Of a stretch of 64,000 nucleotides of DNA, positions 32,301 to 45,429 are shown piece by piece. Source of the DNA: Phaseolus vulgaris (taxonomy: Eukaryota > Streptophyta > Magnoliopsida > Fabales > Fabaceae); NCBI RefSeq assembly GCF_000499845.2, contig NC_023756.2:2246183-2310182 (forward strand). Direction: 5' to 3'. The position numbers and the translations under genes were made by a program. The notes under the pieces were generated by a model that was given only the letters and a program-made list of their open reading frames with translations, was not told the origin of the DNA and searched no databases. The first letter of the stretch is position 1; every line of letters starts with the position of its first letter.

Positions 32301-35093
32301 CTGACCTACTGCACCAGGCCCGTGGATACCATTGCTTGACTTGCGAGTTCGAGATGCACAACCATGAATTTTACTAGCACTCATTGACACTGCAGTGGAG
32401 CTCTTCGCATCTTCCCTGCAAGAACCAATAGTTTTAGCATGTTCACTAGAACAAGTTATACTGTTATTTTGAGATTGACTGGAACTGCTGCTCCTCTCCT
32501 CTTTGATAGGTGTCAGAGGCAGATCTGCCGTTGCAGCTCCAACAAAGACTTTACTGTTTTGATCTTTTGAGTTCATGCCCACTGAGGTAGTCAATGATTT
32601 AGTAGAGCCAGGAGATGAAGACTTGGACAAAGCTTCTCCAGAACTTAACTTAGATTGGGAACTTTTAGATAATGAGGGTTGAATAGCAGGGCTCTTCACA
32701 ACGTTATCAGAGGATCCCCCTGTTTTCCTATTTCCAACATGAGGAGACTCAGAGTTTGCTGGCTTTGCTGGCCAAGAAACAGCACGGTTCGAACCAGACT
32801 TTGAATCATTCATGTTCATTTCAGCTTCCACACGCCTCTTCCATGTGTCTACTAAACTCCTAGCTTTCCTCTGAATTTCAGCATTTTTGTGGGTGCGTAA
32901 ATGATTGACAGACTTTCCAACATTACAGGTCTGCAGTGCATGAAGGTTCACAGGAAGCTTATCCAATGCACGCAGTAAAGCTAACAAAAATTCATCAACA
33001 GACTTATCACTTTCTTTGGGCATATTCCCATCACCAATTTTGCCCTTATGGACCTCCTGCAGCCATTCATCCAACACAGGTAAACCCCTGAGCTGTACAA
33101 ACCAACCCAGACAGTCGTACCGGTCTGTAAGTGCAATTACATCGACAAGCATTATCCGCCCAGGTAAATCTATTTTTTTATCAGCGCTGTCAGGCTGCAT
33201 AAGCTGTACCAGTTTTTCAACTCCTTCAAAGTCCACAAGCCCACCTTTATCAGTTATTTTAGCAATCTCAGACTTTAACATGCTCTCCGGTCTAAACTGA
33301 CCAGAGTCTCCATCTTCAATCTTAAATAACCGCTCCTTTTTAGATGAATCAGAACCCTGATCCCGCTCTCTCTTTTTACCCTTACCCTGTGCACCAAAGG
33401 AAGAACTATTTTGTATGTTGTCAGAACCAGATTTCAATGACTGTGTTGATGCTGGACCATTCAAGGGTTTTGGAGAACGGCCTCCTGACTGCACAGCCCC
33501 ATGCATTTCTAGTTTTGTCTTATCTAATAGCTGGTTAACTTCTTCCTGTTGTTCCTAAATTCATCAACAGACCAAAAAAATGTATAAATAAAATCATTAT
33601 ATACAATATAACAGGACGGAAAGAGAATATAAGAAAACTAACATTAAGGTAGTCCTTATCAGTTAGCCACCATAAACAGTTGTTCTCAATGTCATAAACT
33701 CGTCGACAGACAAATGCGGATATCCCTGAAGGAAGTTCAACACCTTTACGAAGAAACGCGACTTTACACGGATGGAGTAATGATGCAGCAGGTGTTTCAT
33801 CCTTGTGAAAGGAGTAAAAAACTTCGTTCGGTGCAGCTTCCAGCACAATTCCTTTAGCAAGTTTCAAATCAGCAGGTCGGTAAAGCCAATGCACTTCTAA
33901 ACTTGGACTTTCTTGTTTATCATACGATAACTTGCGAATTATTCCAATAAAAGGAGGGGAGTCCCTAGGTGGCTTGAAGAGTGCACAATCACCAGCGCGA
34001 ATCTTGCGTCCATCCTACAATGATCATAAACAGTGATTAAATAAAATAAATCTACTACTAATCAAGCAAAAGGCAATGGCTGTGAATAGAAATATATTAT
34101 GAACGTTGTTGAAGCAAATAAAATTAAGAGAAGAATCCCAGTGTAGAAACAATAACAGATAACAAAGTAATTAGTTATCAAATGCAGACAGCAACCATTA
34201 CAAACAACAAAAGGTCGAAGATAGGAATTGGCTATATATGGAGAAATTCAGAATCAGATACCAAGCATACAATTTACACACTGGATTTAAAATCGTATTA
34301 CAAGTTTTAGCAAAAACGAGAATTCTTAAACAAAGTTTGCCACTCAAATGTTATCATTAATACATTAAATAACACAGTAGACCAGTAAATGTCATAAAGG
34401 CGGAACCATCCACTAGATTTCACCCAAAAATACCAGTTGGAAAATAAAGTCTAGTAAAAAATAATGTAGCAAACCATGAATCAAACCATCAAAATACAGG
34501 TAGAACACAAGCTTTAAAAAAATCAGAGAGAAAAAGATAACATTTTCCCCAAATCAACAAAGACGAATCCCGTACCAAAACCCCAACAACAACTTCCGTT
34601 CAAACGTAGAGGAAATTTCCATCATTCACACACAAGTAATCTCCAAAATCCAAAAAAAAAAACAAATAAATAAAAACCCACGACTCGTCTGGATTAAGAT
34701 CGAGGAAAACGAAGACCCACAAGCGATAAAAACCTTTACCATCACAGTAAACAAAACCAGAAAATTAGGTCAAACCGAAAAAACACGAACACAAAAATTT
34801 GAAACAATCAAGTTCCCCGAGTTTCTTCAATTAAGATCAGAACTACACTTTTTAATGAAAAAAATTGAGAAAATCGAGAGACAGTCGAAGAACCAAAAAA
34901 GGGTGTGTAGAGAAAATTGAGCGAAAAGGCAGCGAAAGATTACAAACGGTTTAGATTTATATTTATATATATTTATATATACTTTGCATATAAATTGAGA
35001 CGGTGAAGAATCGATGGCTACAGTGGTCGCGTTAGCAGGTACAGGCCACATGTGCCGATTGTGTTTCCACTGGTCACCAGCACACCCATGCAT
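29310..35093 (-). CDS. SUO: SUO-like protein: BAH plus TFIIS N-terminal domain
   Basis: Homologue of Arabidopsis SUO, a large nuclear protein reported to act in microRNA-guided translational repression with P-body links. Coding exons on the minus strand are 35093-34983, 34014-33643 and 33554-29310; all junctions are phase 0 and GT-AG, giving about 1575 aa (Arabidopsis about 1610). It starts MHGCAGDQWKHNRHMWPVP, matching the MHGR-type start of the family. BAH domain: residues about 38-160, with HWLYRPADLKLAKG and FVCRRVYDIENNCLWWL. TFIIS N-terminal (LW) domain: about 265-407, with LRALDKLPVNLHAL and RKARSLVDTWKRRVEAE. A long low-complexity Ser-rich region follows. Five LDLN/DFDLN motifs, similar to EAR repression motifs, occur at about 1116, 1233, 1264, 1308 and 1503, and scattered GW/WG pairs sit near LGWKG, KWGSQ and GGW. 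An acceptor-like TTTTCAG before the ATG suggests a leader intron. Confidence 0.93.
33644..34982 (-). other. SUO intron 1 and BAH exon surroundings
   Basis: Intron 1 runs from donor GTATAT (34982) to acceptor TTGTAG (34015), 968 bp, AT-rich with no inserted element recognised. The BAH exon (34014-33643) and the short intron 2 (33642-33555) follow. Confidence 0.7.
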
Positions 35094-35530
35094 AATCCTC
35101 CATCTTCCGTGTCGATCCCAGCTTCGTCCCTGAAAAGAAACATCAATTCGAAACCGAATTCGCACGCCTCGTCCTGGAAACCCTAGATTTGGAAGGAGCG
35201 CAGAAGGGGGAAACCCTAGATCAAGCGCGGCATCGCAGATCTCCTCCTCCAATCCGCCTTGGGCGAGGAAGTAAAAGGGGATTTTAGGGCTCGGTTAAGG
35301 GCGTTCCCAATGATCGGCTACGGAAAGGGAAAGGGTTCTTCTTCTCGTTACAGATCGAGCGATCGCTCTGGAAACTACGGAAATCCAGAGATTTTGTGCG
35401 AAGGAATAGCGAGATGAGAGAGAAATCGCGAGAAGAGAGAGAAAGGGTTGGGTGAAGAAGCTGTTGTCCTTCACTCACGCGAAACGGTGAGATTTTGTTG
35501 AAGGGAAATTTGGGAGAAAATTTTTAGAGA
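35094..35530 (-). other. probable 5' leader and promoter-proximal region of SUO
   Basis: GC-richer than its surroundings. On the minus strand it holds a pyrimidine-rich tract and TTTTCAG immediately upstream of the start exon, consistent with a leader intron. Further upstream (35625-35705) are 'aaaacgacgacg' and 'aaacgacaccg' motifs and a G-box-like ACACGTGTC at 35685-35693. The in-frame extension upstream of the ATG begins only with TTG and is not counted as coding. Confidence 0.4.
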
Positions 35531-35709
35531 AGAAGAGAATACACAAAACAGTAGAAAAATAAATATAAATAATAATAATAAAATAGAAATATTATATATT
35601 TTATTGAAATCTATGATCCCACACAACTAAAACGACGACGTAGATACGCTAAACGACACCGTCTACTGCTGCTTCCGTTACGGATACACGTGTCTTCTGC
35701 GTCTATCTT

Positions 35710-38700
35710 ACTCTCTTCGACAACCTTTTACTTCTTAATATTATACAATATAATAAATTAATTTTTTTAGAAGTAAATAAAAAATAGATAATATTTTATA
35801 AAAAATAAATATCATTACATCTGTAACAAAGTTATAAAAAAAAAATTGTTTAAGGAAAAAATAAATTTGTACGGTTATACAAATTAACAGTATATTTAAA
35901 TTTTATCATTATTATTAAGCTTAAATTTTATTTTAGTGTTAGATATCAATGATTTATTTATTTTATTATTTGATATTACTTTTTCAGATACCAAAACTTT
36001 AAGGTTGATTTGATGGTACCCAGTTCAAAAAAATAGATATTAGGGACTTGAGTTTATACTCTTTTTTTTATATTATTAATAATTATAGAGTTTTAATTAT
36101 ATGATCATAACTATGGTAGTATAATATAGTAATATTTTAATTTATAAACTCAAATGGAAGCATGGTATAATATGTTCCTTTTATGGAGATGGATGATGAC
36201 TTTTGTGTATAATTAACATTGCAGCTACTAATTTTGCATGACATGCCAAGTCTTTGTTTGATGTATATGGAGTAGCAAATGATGGGCCTCTTCAATTATC
36301 CTGGGGTTATACTATTTTCTGCTACTATAATTAATTAATTTCCTAATATTATGAGGGTTTTTTTATTGAAATATTTTATAAATATAGATGTTGAGACATT
36401 AATTCTGATGTTTGTTAGAAGAATTTTAGTAGATTCTCATTGAAATAAATTATGTATATGCAGTTTTTGTTTTCATGTTATTGTCCTAAGAAAATATGGG
36501 AAGTTATTAATTGAATATTTCATTATACTTTTGTTTTTTTAGTTTAATTATCTTGAACTTTAAAAAGTATTTACAAAAAATATAAACAAATTAACAAAAC
36601 ATATTTAAAAACCTAGTAGAATAGTTAGATTTAGTTTATCGAATGAGACTAGGTTTAGGAGTAGAATAATTAGCTTTAATTTATTGAATGGGATTATGTT
36701 TAGGGGATGCTAGAATTTCAAAATTGTACAATGATTTTTGTATGACTAAAATGAGTTGAAATTGTTTGAACATGAAATTTGTGCAGTGAGTGGACGTGTT
36801 TGTGCAATTTAAACTTGTTGAAAATGTGCATAATGATAACTTTCACTTTTGAGTTGATTTTAAAAGATAATGCAAAATTATAATTTCAACATAATCTGTG
36901 AATTATATCCAATGTGTTAATATTACTCTTATACTTAAATTTGCTTCACAAATTGTAATGTGTTTAGCAAAATCTTTCTAAATTTGCTTAGCAAATTGAA
37001 GTTCGCCCAACAAATTTAGACTCAAACTCAAAAATTATTAAATGACGCATAGGATTTTAATTCGCCAAGTGATACAATTCTTCTCAATAAATTTTTCATG
37101 TTTCTTAATGTTATATTTGATTGAACATATTAAGGAATGTTTATGAATTAGCTGACAAGTGAATATAAAAAACTTATAATATGCTAAAATCGAATTGTTT
37201 AAGTCATATGCCTAGGATGATGTGTTGTGGAAAATAGACAAAATATATAAGAAAAATGAGTTGAATTGTGTATTTAAGATTTTTAAAAAAATTTCACAAA
37301 GTAGTGTTTGATAAGAGTGATCATAAAATTTTTAATATTGGATAAACGAACTGTCAGATAGTTTCTCGCAAGAGATGCGTTTGACGAACCTCACCTGACG
37401 CAACTTGAAGAGGAAAGATGCATATCAAAAAGACTTTTTAATACTTGAAAATACATAATATGTACTTTAAAAAGACAAGAGTTAAGAGATATTTATGTAA
37501 TGAACTTTTATATTGGTTCATATCATACTATGTCCAATTATTGATCAACACGATCAAGTTCCACTAATGCAGGTTAACATTTCAAGGTACATGATAGATG
37601 TTATTTAGACTTAACCACTTATAACTACACAATAAGTACTTTTTTTGGATACAACCACTCCTAGCTAAACACATAAAGTATTCTCTGTACACAACCACTT
37701 TTAGAAATCAACAAGTCTTGTCATATGAGGATGTATTTTCTAAAGAGGGGACTATGTCATGATGAGAACATGGTAATGTGATGGGAGCAGATCTCCGAGT
37801 GCTATTTTTTATACACTGGTTTTACGGAAATAGAATAAAGTGTCTATGTGTGAATGTTAGTGGATTTCTGGCATGAGTTATGTTTAACATGTGGAAAATT
37901 ATAGACAAATTGATTTTATAATACATGAAAGGTTATAATTGTATTCAATAATTAGCATGAAGTGTGATGTTACATATGTGGTGAAACAAATTAAAATATA
38001 TTATAATATTATTGAATGATTATCAATTATAGAAATGTATTGAAATTTAAAAAATACTAGTTTACTGTTAACTATCGTTTTGCTGCCAAATTAAAATGAT
38101 TTCAACATAAACTTGTCTAAAGTTAGAGATATGATATAGTATAATTGTGGTCAGATGTCCAAGGTCGTTTTTCAACAAGTTCAATAATAAAATTAGATCA
38201 ATTTTAATGTAAAAATACATTGTTCAATAATATATACGTTGAAGAAAACAAACATTTAATTAATATAATGGAGAATGAAACTATTAATCGTGATATAGTA
38301 TTAGTTTATTATATAAAAAGTTAAGATCAAATAAATATACTAATAATAAATTATTCAAATCAAACCACAAAAACTAGTTTAATTTGATTTAGATTTTTTT
38401 TTTCAATTTTAAACTGAATCACATAATTTTTATGTTTGTTTCGAATGTATTTTATCCAAAATTTGAACCAAATCACATAGTAAATGTCTCTTATATTCAT
38501 CCACACGTGTTTTATAAATTTAATTTTGTTTTATAATTTATCGTATTAATTTGTTAATAATTTATTTTGTTAAGACCAATTAAAATATTAAAAATATAAC
38601 ATCAGTTAAAAATAAAGATATTTTATAGTATACTTAAAAAAAATATACAAGTTTTAAATATTAACAAAATAAATTAAAGTTGTATAAACAATAAAAAATT

Positions 38701-39968
38701 ATTTATTTATTAAATCCATGTAATTTTCTAGAATGCATTTAACCAAAGAAAAATTTCAAAACTAATAAATCCTTAGTTTTGATTGCACATGCACAATATT
38801 TCACATTAGAAGTCAAACAGGAAACTAAAATTGAAGCAATTTAACTTTTAATTTTTAGACAAATGAATCAATTAAGTTTTTAGGCAATTTGTCATTGAAA
38901 TTTTTAATTTGATGTAATGAACCATTTAACTTTGCAATTTGAAACTGAATATCTCTGTATTAAAATAATTTGAAGAATTTGATTTAATTGCTTTGATTGG
39001 AAATTAATTACATAATTAAATTGTATACAAATTAATTGAATAGGGTATAAATGTAGAAGGAGGTGCATAAATAGATTATGTCCATGATGTATAATTAACT
39101 ATACCTAAAGTCATAATTATTCACCTCTTAGCACCTCTTCAACAATTATGGAATAGTTCTTATGTTAAAACTTTATGTTTTATAAATATATTTTTTAAGG
39201 TAAAAACTTTGTGTTTTAATATATATTTTAAAAAATAAATTATTTAAATTTAAAATGCCAAACAATGTTTTTTATATATTATTTATAGTTAATTTGTCAA
39301 ACAAATTATTTATTTCTTTTATTTCGTGTTTGTTACGAACATGAGACATTTTACATGTTTAAATTAAATTTAGTTCCTGCTACATTGTTTTCATTTACAC
39401 ATTACTCTTTTTTAAACAATATTTAAATTTGAATTCTAATTCAAATTTCTCATATTACAATTTTGTTTTTGCTTTTTTTTTATATTCGTATGTAAATAAA
39501 ATTAAAGATGATCATATCATTATTGAATCTCTAATCATTATTAGAAGTACTATTATTTAATGAGTATGCAAAATGCATAATGACTTTTTTTTTTCTCCTC
39601 CCTTTTTTGTTTATTTCTAAATATTTTGGTTTAATAAATCTCTCATATAACCCTATTATGAACTCTTTCTTCATTTTTTTTCTTTAATTCCATTTTCTTC
39701 CATCTGATTTAATTGCAACATTATTTTAATTAGTTGATTTTGATACATACATTTTAAAAAGAGCTATTTCACTGTCTTTAATTTTGATTGCTCGATTATA
39801 TTTCAAGTATACACGAAAACTAGATAATTTTTATCTAATTGTTAGCTTACCATTTAATTTTTTAATATTTTGATGTGTCAAATTTATTAATTGTTTAGTT
39901 TAAGGTTGGATAATGTTTTCTCATAAATTACTTTGTTTATTTAAATCCAACATTAGTAATAATTAATC
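35710..39968. other. gene desert, part 1
   Basis: 4.2 kb of AT-rich DNA without a supported gene or clear element terminus. Around 37330-37770 a more complex, non-coding passage ('cgaactgtcagatagtttct', 'caaccactcctagctaaaca') looks like a decayed retroelement piece but could not be placed. Confidence 0.4.
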
Positions 39969-39983
39969 AGATATCAATTAGTT

Positions 39984-40899
39984 TTTTTTTTATCAACAAT
40001 AAGAATTGAATAACAGGAATCACTTAAGGGGTGATTCAACCTTAAACATACCTATACAATATAATCCAACTTCTTAAGCCACCCAAACCACCACAATGAA
40101 AGAGCCCATATTAATCTACCACTAAAAACCACGTATTAGCACATTACAAACCTAGTACAAACTCACTACGAACATATCAAGAAGCAAAAGAGCAACAAGC
40201 CTTAGCCACCAACCCAACTACCAACCCAACAACCCACAAAAACCAACATCCAACAAAATACATAAACTATCACCCTAAAAAGTAACAGGCCAATTATATC
40301 GAATTCAAACAAGACAAGGGGGCAAGACACCAATCAGAGAAGGAAAAGCAAGCAGAAGGTATTTTAGAAGTTACCAGGACCAAGCCTTCAATTGAGCCAA
40401 AGTAAAGATTTCTGAAAGATCCACCACACCTTCTTTAAAAATAACCTTGTTCCTATGACATCAAATCTCACTAACCATCGAAATCCACAAGCTTCCCAAG
40501 ATATAGTTGAAAGGCTTTTTAGCATTACAAAATTACGTGAAATGAGCAATAGGATTGATGATGGGAGCGACCGACGACACTCCTAACCACACGGAACATT
40601 GAACCCAAACAAGCCAAGCAATTCTACAGTGAAGAGTAAATGACTAGTAGATTCCTCCTTCAACCTACAAAAGCAACAAACTAAAACATCAGTCTTCACC
40701 CCGCGTCGCGCCAAGTTAACTTTAGTAGCAATTTTGTTTTCCAACACCCTCCACGCCAGAACCTGGGCCGCAGGTAAAGCCTTAATACTCCAGAAAAATT
40801 TGTACAAATTTGACAATTCCCCTTCGCTATGTCCCCTTAAAACACCATAGACAAATTTAACCGAGAATTCAGGAGACTCACCATAGACAGATTTAATCG
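39984..40899 (-). mobile_element. 5'-truncated LINE (non-LTR retrotransposon), with target-site duplication
   Basis: On the minus strand the element ends with a 'gttgataaaaaaaaa' tail at 39984-39998. The frame at 40816-40583 reads FFWSIKALPAAQVLAWRVL and then CCFCRLKEESTSHLLF, the reverse-transcriptase zinc-binding (zf-RVT) region near the end of plant LINE ORF2. Both sides carry the same 15 bases AGATATCAATTAGTT (39969-39983 and 40900-40914), the target-site duplication. The 5' end is truncated, as is usual. The insertion split a CACTA-type miniature element, part of which resumes at 40915. Confidence 0.88.
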
Positions 40900-40901
40900 A
40901 G

Positions 40902-41145
40902 ATATCAATTAGTTATTAAGGTTTTAGTTACCAACTAATGTAGATTATAAAATTGGTAGCCAAACCATTGGTAGTTAATTAGATATTACTAACTAATCAA
41001 ATATCAATTTAGAGACTAATTTATAAAAAATTTTAATAATAAAAATTATTTTAGAACATACTAATACTTTTATTAATTTATAAAATATTACGTAATTTAG
41101 TCAACACATAACTAATTATTTTTTATTTAATAATTTTCTTGTAAT
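40902..41145. mobile_element. CACTA-type miniature element, copy 6 (right part, host of the LINE)
   Basis: The sequence follows the right-hand part of the family consensus ('ttggtagccaaa' and 'taactaattattttttattt') and ends 'taataattttcttgtaat'. The left part was lost or is unrecognisable beyond the LINE. Confidence 0.6.
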
Positions 41146-41157
41146 ATTATTTATAGA

Positions 41158-41172
41158 TAACCCTAACCCTAA
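41158..41172. repeat. short interstitial telomere-like motif
   Basis: 'taaccctaaccctaaag' contains two CCCTAA units. It is too short to be a telomeric array and is perhaps a telo-box-like promoter motif or chance. Confidence 0.4.
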
Positions 41173-41689
41173 AGAATTATAAATAAAATGAGATAAGTGA
41201 TGGAGGGTTGTAAGATTGTTCTAAAGAGCAAGATCTAGAAAATAAGTAAAAGGTGGATCTGGGTTGTGGGCAAAGAAAAAAGTAGAAAGGAAGTGTGATT
41301 TGATTTTTGTATTGTATTATTGTAAGAACAGGAAGAACATGAAGAACAGGAAGAAGAGAAGAGAGAGCAGTTTATGGTTAGAAAAAGATGGGTTTTAACA
41401 CAGAAACCAAAACAACGATATTTGTAGCAGAATCAAAATCCAATGAATTTGAGAAGGTGTAGGTCCACACACTGCATCATCATGCAAGGTACTCATGATA
41501 GTGATAACTCACACAAACACACACCATGCAGAGGCACCTACATTAATTCACCCTCTCATTTCACTTTTCAAATTTAACCATTCATCAAACTCTTTTCATG
41601 CTTCCCTAGATAATCAAACAAACAAAAAAGTTAGTTTAAAATTATAAATTATATTTTGTAGCTATCATGATTTTAATGTTAATATTTTA

Positions 41690-41939
41690 AATTATAAATT
41701 AGTTTCTAAAACACTAATAGAAACTAATTTAGAATATAAGGTAATAAATAGCTAAAATTTTAACAATTAATAATTAGATATTAATTTAAAAGTTGTTTTA
41801 TATTTTTTTATTAATAATAGAAATCACTTTGATACCAATAATTTTTTAGTTTCTAAAATAGTATTTAATTTAGTCTATATAGTGATTAATTATTTTTTAT
41901 CTTTAAATTTAATTTTTATTTAATGATTTTCTTGTGGTG
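41690..41939. mobile_element. CACTA-type miniature element, copy 7 (degenerate)
   Basis: The right end TTAATGATTTTCTTGTGGTG and the mirrored interior ('aaactaatttagaatataag', 'attaattattttttatcttt') follow the family. The left terminus has decayed. Confidence 0.6.
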
Positions 41940-42722
41940 TAAAAAAATTATTTAAAAAAGTCTTCTTGTCTCCCTCGTCTAATACATTAATATTTTTTTA
42001 TTATATTTAGTGAGACAAATTCTCCTAATCATTTATTTCCCACACTCAAAAGTTTTTTTTTAAACATTTTATTGTATAATGTTATGTCTAAGCTATTTCT
42101 ACTTGAGATATTGATAGAATAATAAATAAAATATATATTATAATAATTGTTGGTTATTAATTCAGATTTTATTAGTCTTAAATGTTGGTTATTAATTCAA
42201 ATTTTATTATTCTTAAATTGTTTACCATTATTATTGTATTAATGGTTAATTTACATTGTTGTTAGTATTCTATTTTATAGATTTCAATAATTGTAATTTT
42301 ATTATATATATCATTGAAGTAAATCAAAATGAATGAATCACTTCAACAATTTTGCAATATCGTATAATTACGATCAATTAGTTTTTACAATCTTTTACCT
42401 TCCGTTATTTCCTTCCATTAGTTTCTACAATAATATGATGAATACAATAAGTATTTATTGGTCTTGTCAAAGATTAATAAGATTTTGATACATCACTCTT
42501 AAGTGAAGCTTATCTTTGTAACCATTTTTTTCAAAAGGGTTTTCATGATCTTATTTGTTTTTTTGGTGTCTAGGGTGTTGAGAGAATCATAGAGTGAGAG
42601 ATACAAAAGTTATTGAAGAAACTAATGTTTCTCATAGATTTATACTCTTTTTGGATTTCTATTAGCTCACACAACAATATGTTTTCTCAAATGTTTTTAA
42701 AAAATAAATAATGTCAAGTAAA

Positions 42723-43091
42723 CACTATTAAAAAATCATTAAATAAAAATCAATTTTAAAGAAAAAAAAAATTAATTAAATTATATATTATTTTAGAGAT
42801 AAAAAAGGTTATTGATATTTAAATTATTTTTTATTATTGATAAATAATTTATAAATTTATATCTATTTAGATACCAAAGTTTTAGCTATCACTTATTAAG
42901 AATCTAAAATTGGTAACTTAAACTTGAGTAACTAATTAGGTAACAAATTATAAACTATTTATCAATAATAGAAACGAGTTCAAATACAAATAATTTATTT
43001 AATTTTCAAAATAGTATCTAATTTATTTAAATAATAAATAATTATTTTTTATTTTTAAAATTATTTTTTATTTAATGATTTTTTTGTAATG
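42723..43091. mobile_element. CACTA-type miniature element, copy 8
   Basis: The left end is CACTATTAAAAAATCATTAA and the right end TTAATGATTTTTTTGTAATG, with a palindromic interior. The outermost bases have diverged. Confidence 0.7.
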
Positions 43092-43929
43092 AATTTGAAA
43101 GTAAAGATGAAGATCGATATTTCTTGTAATATTTTTTTTGTAAATAGAGAATGAGAAAATGGAAGTGATGGAAAGATGATGAAAGAAGGAAGATGATAGT
43201 GTATGATGATGGATGATGTGTGAGAATGGAAGTAATTTAGAAATGGTATTGAGAGAAGAGAGTGAAGGTGGTCACATGCTTTGTCTTTTCCTTGTTTGGT
43301 GTTTATGAAATGGTTGACAAGGTTGTTTGTGCTTTGAGGCTTTTGAGAAACCCCATAAGGAAGAGAAACCGTCCAAACCCCACGGGTCTTTGATGTTGAT
43401 GCTAGAAAGTCATTCATTATGTTCTTCTTTTCTTTAAATATGTTTTTCCAAAACTCACTCACTCTGAAAGCAACCTTTGAATCCAAATCAAAACCCCTCT
43501 TCAGATCATGTTTCTCTTAATTCATCGAAATGTTTTTTAAAAACAAAACTGTGACGAAATACTGATCTTTAAAATGGACAATACGTCATATTTGACCGTA
43601 ATAATACTATCTCTTTAACTTGAAGTTGGGACATCTGACCCTAAATCACATATAATAACAATTTTGTTTCATTATTTAAAACATAATGTATGGAGGAGGA
43701 TGAAAAATTGTTGGATGGTAGTTAGAAAGAGGAGTGGACAAGCATTAAGAGTTCTTAGGGATGGATGATGGCCACATCTTCATGTGGGTTATCTGTTATG
43801 ATTGTGACTCAAGTTAATGATATAGTCCATTCATTTAACATAGAAGAAAAAAATTTCATGTCATTCTAATATATTACATATATGCTAGGTAACATATGAT
43901 TTTTTTTAATTTATCATTATTATCAATAC

Positions 43930-44220
43930 TATAAATTTATCAAATAAAAAATAATTAATTATTATATTGATTAAATTATATATTATTTTATAGATTAAAA
44001 AAATTATTACTATATATAAATTAGTTTTTATTATTGATAAATAGTTTATAATTGATAACTAATTAAAGTTGGTATCTAAATTTTTTTAACTAATTAAATA
44101 TTAATTTAAAAACTATTTATCAATAATAAAAATTAATTTATATATCAATAATTTTTTTAATTTATAAAATAATATCTAATATAATAATTAATTATTTTTT
44201 TTTTCTAAAATTGGTTTATA
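43930..44220. mobile_element. CACTA-type miniature element, copy 9 (degenerate)
   Basis: The interior repeats the family pattern ('aataattaattattatattg', 'attgataaatagtttat', mirrored 'aaactatttatcaataat'). Both termini have decayed, so the limits are approximate. Confidence 0.55.
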
Positions 44221-44989
44221 TGTATTTGAGATTATTAATCAGTTTCATTTTTCAAAAGGGAAATTAATATTGTTTTTGGGGCTAATTATTTTCTGACCAG
44301 AATGTCAGATTAAAAAAACAATATAGCTATATATAACACAATCTAGTGATTATATTTTTGAAATAAAAAATCATACTTTTATGTGTGTTTATAATTCACT
44401 AAAATACCTTATTTTTAACTTTATTTTATTTTATTTTATTTTTAAAAACTAAAGCAAACTTATAAAAAAATTTAAAAATTGTTTTGGCCTGTAAAATGGT
44501 AAGTATATATGAGTAAGTAATGTTGTATGAATGGCTAGTATTTTAAAGAATAAATTATATGATAGTTTATTAAATATTATAAAACCATTTTATTATTAAC
44601 TGACCAATTTAAAATTATGCTTTATTTTTTTATGATATTTTTTTTTATTGGGTTGTAAAATTTAAAAAAACAATTTTTTAAAAATTATACAATAAATATA
44701 CTAATTCACTTTAATACTATTATCTCAATTGAATCATCTCATCAAACACTATCACTATATGCTTCATAGAGAACCTATATCAGAAGGATAAACTAAATTG
44801 ACATTTGGAGGACCTAATTTTCTTCATAAGATTAAACTAATCTTTTTTTTTTAAATATTGGAAACCTCCTTTATGTATTTAAAAGGTTGTCCCAAAAAAT
44901 AATTTTTAAATCTAATTCAATCAACTGATAAATTCACTATATAAAATATTTTTATTTTTACTCATTAATTTAACCTTATAATTTTGACT

Positions 44990-45425
44990 GATAAGATTAT
45001 TAGTATGGACCGATCGGTCATTATCACAACTCGATCTTCTTGATCTGATCGAAACCTACACGGTTGTGCAGGCCGACCGACACACATAATCCATTAACGC
45101 TCAAACTAAGGTCAGTAAAGTTAAATTATCATTAAGAATTAGGTAATACGTCCTTAAGTGTGGTCCACTCCACTAATCCGGTCCAACAAGGTAAGCACAT
45201 TAAAACAATACAAATAACACACACTCTAAGAATAAAGGTACGTCATTATCACTGTACACTCCTGAGTGTCGAATATCCTTTTTACTGATTTGAGTGTCAG
45301 AATATCTTCTGCAGGTACCTCTCCCATTCGGCATCCATCTAAGACTGAGAGACCGAGACCGAGATCTGAAGGAGTAGTATCGAGGTGAAAAAGATCACAA
45401 TGAAACATTAACAATCTGCCCGAAG
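44990..45425 (-). mobile_element. LTR fragment of a gypsy-like (Tat/Ogre type?) retrotransposon
   Basis: A GC-richer block in AT-rich surroundings. It holds 'ctgatttgagtgtcagaata' and 'cttctgcaggtacctctccc' followed by a purine-rich 'gagaccgagaccgagatctg'. That order resembles the 3' part of LTRs of large legume gypsy elements. No internal domains, primer-binding site or second LTR are visible, so it is probably a solo or truncated LTR. Strand is uncertain. Confidence 0.4.
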
Positions 45426-45429
45426 AGAA

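Noticed and set aside
35094..35252. In-frame extension upstream of the SUO start
   Set aside because: It begins with TTG, not ATG, and an acceptor-like TTTTCAG sits inside it; it fits a spliced leader better.
43061..43486. 141-aa minus-strand open frame
   Set aside because: It begins with TTG, runs into the end of a CACTA miniature copy, has a low-complexity C-terminus and matches no family.
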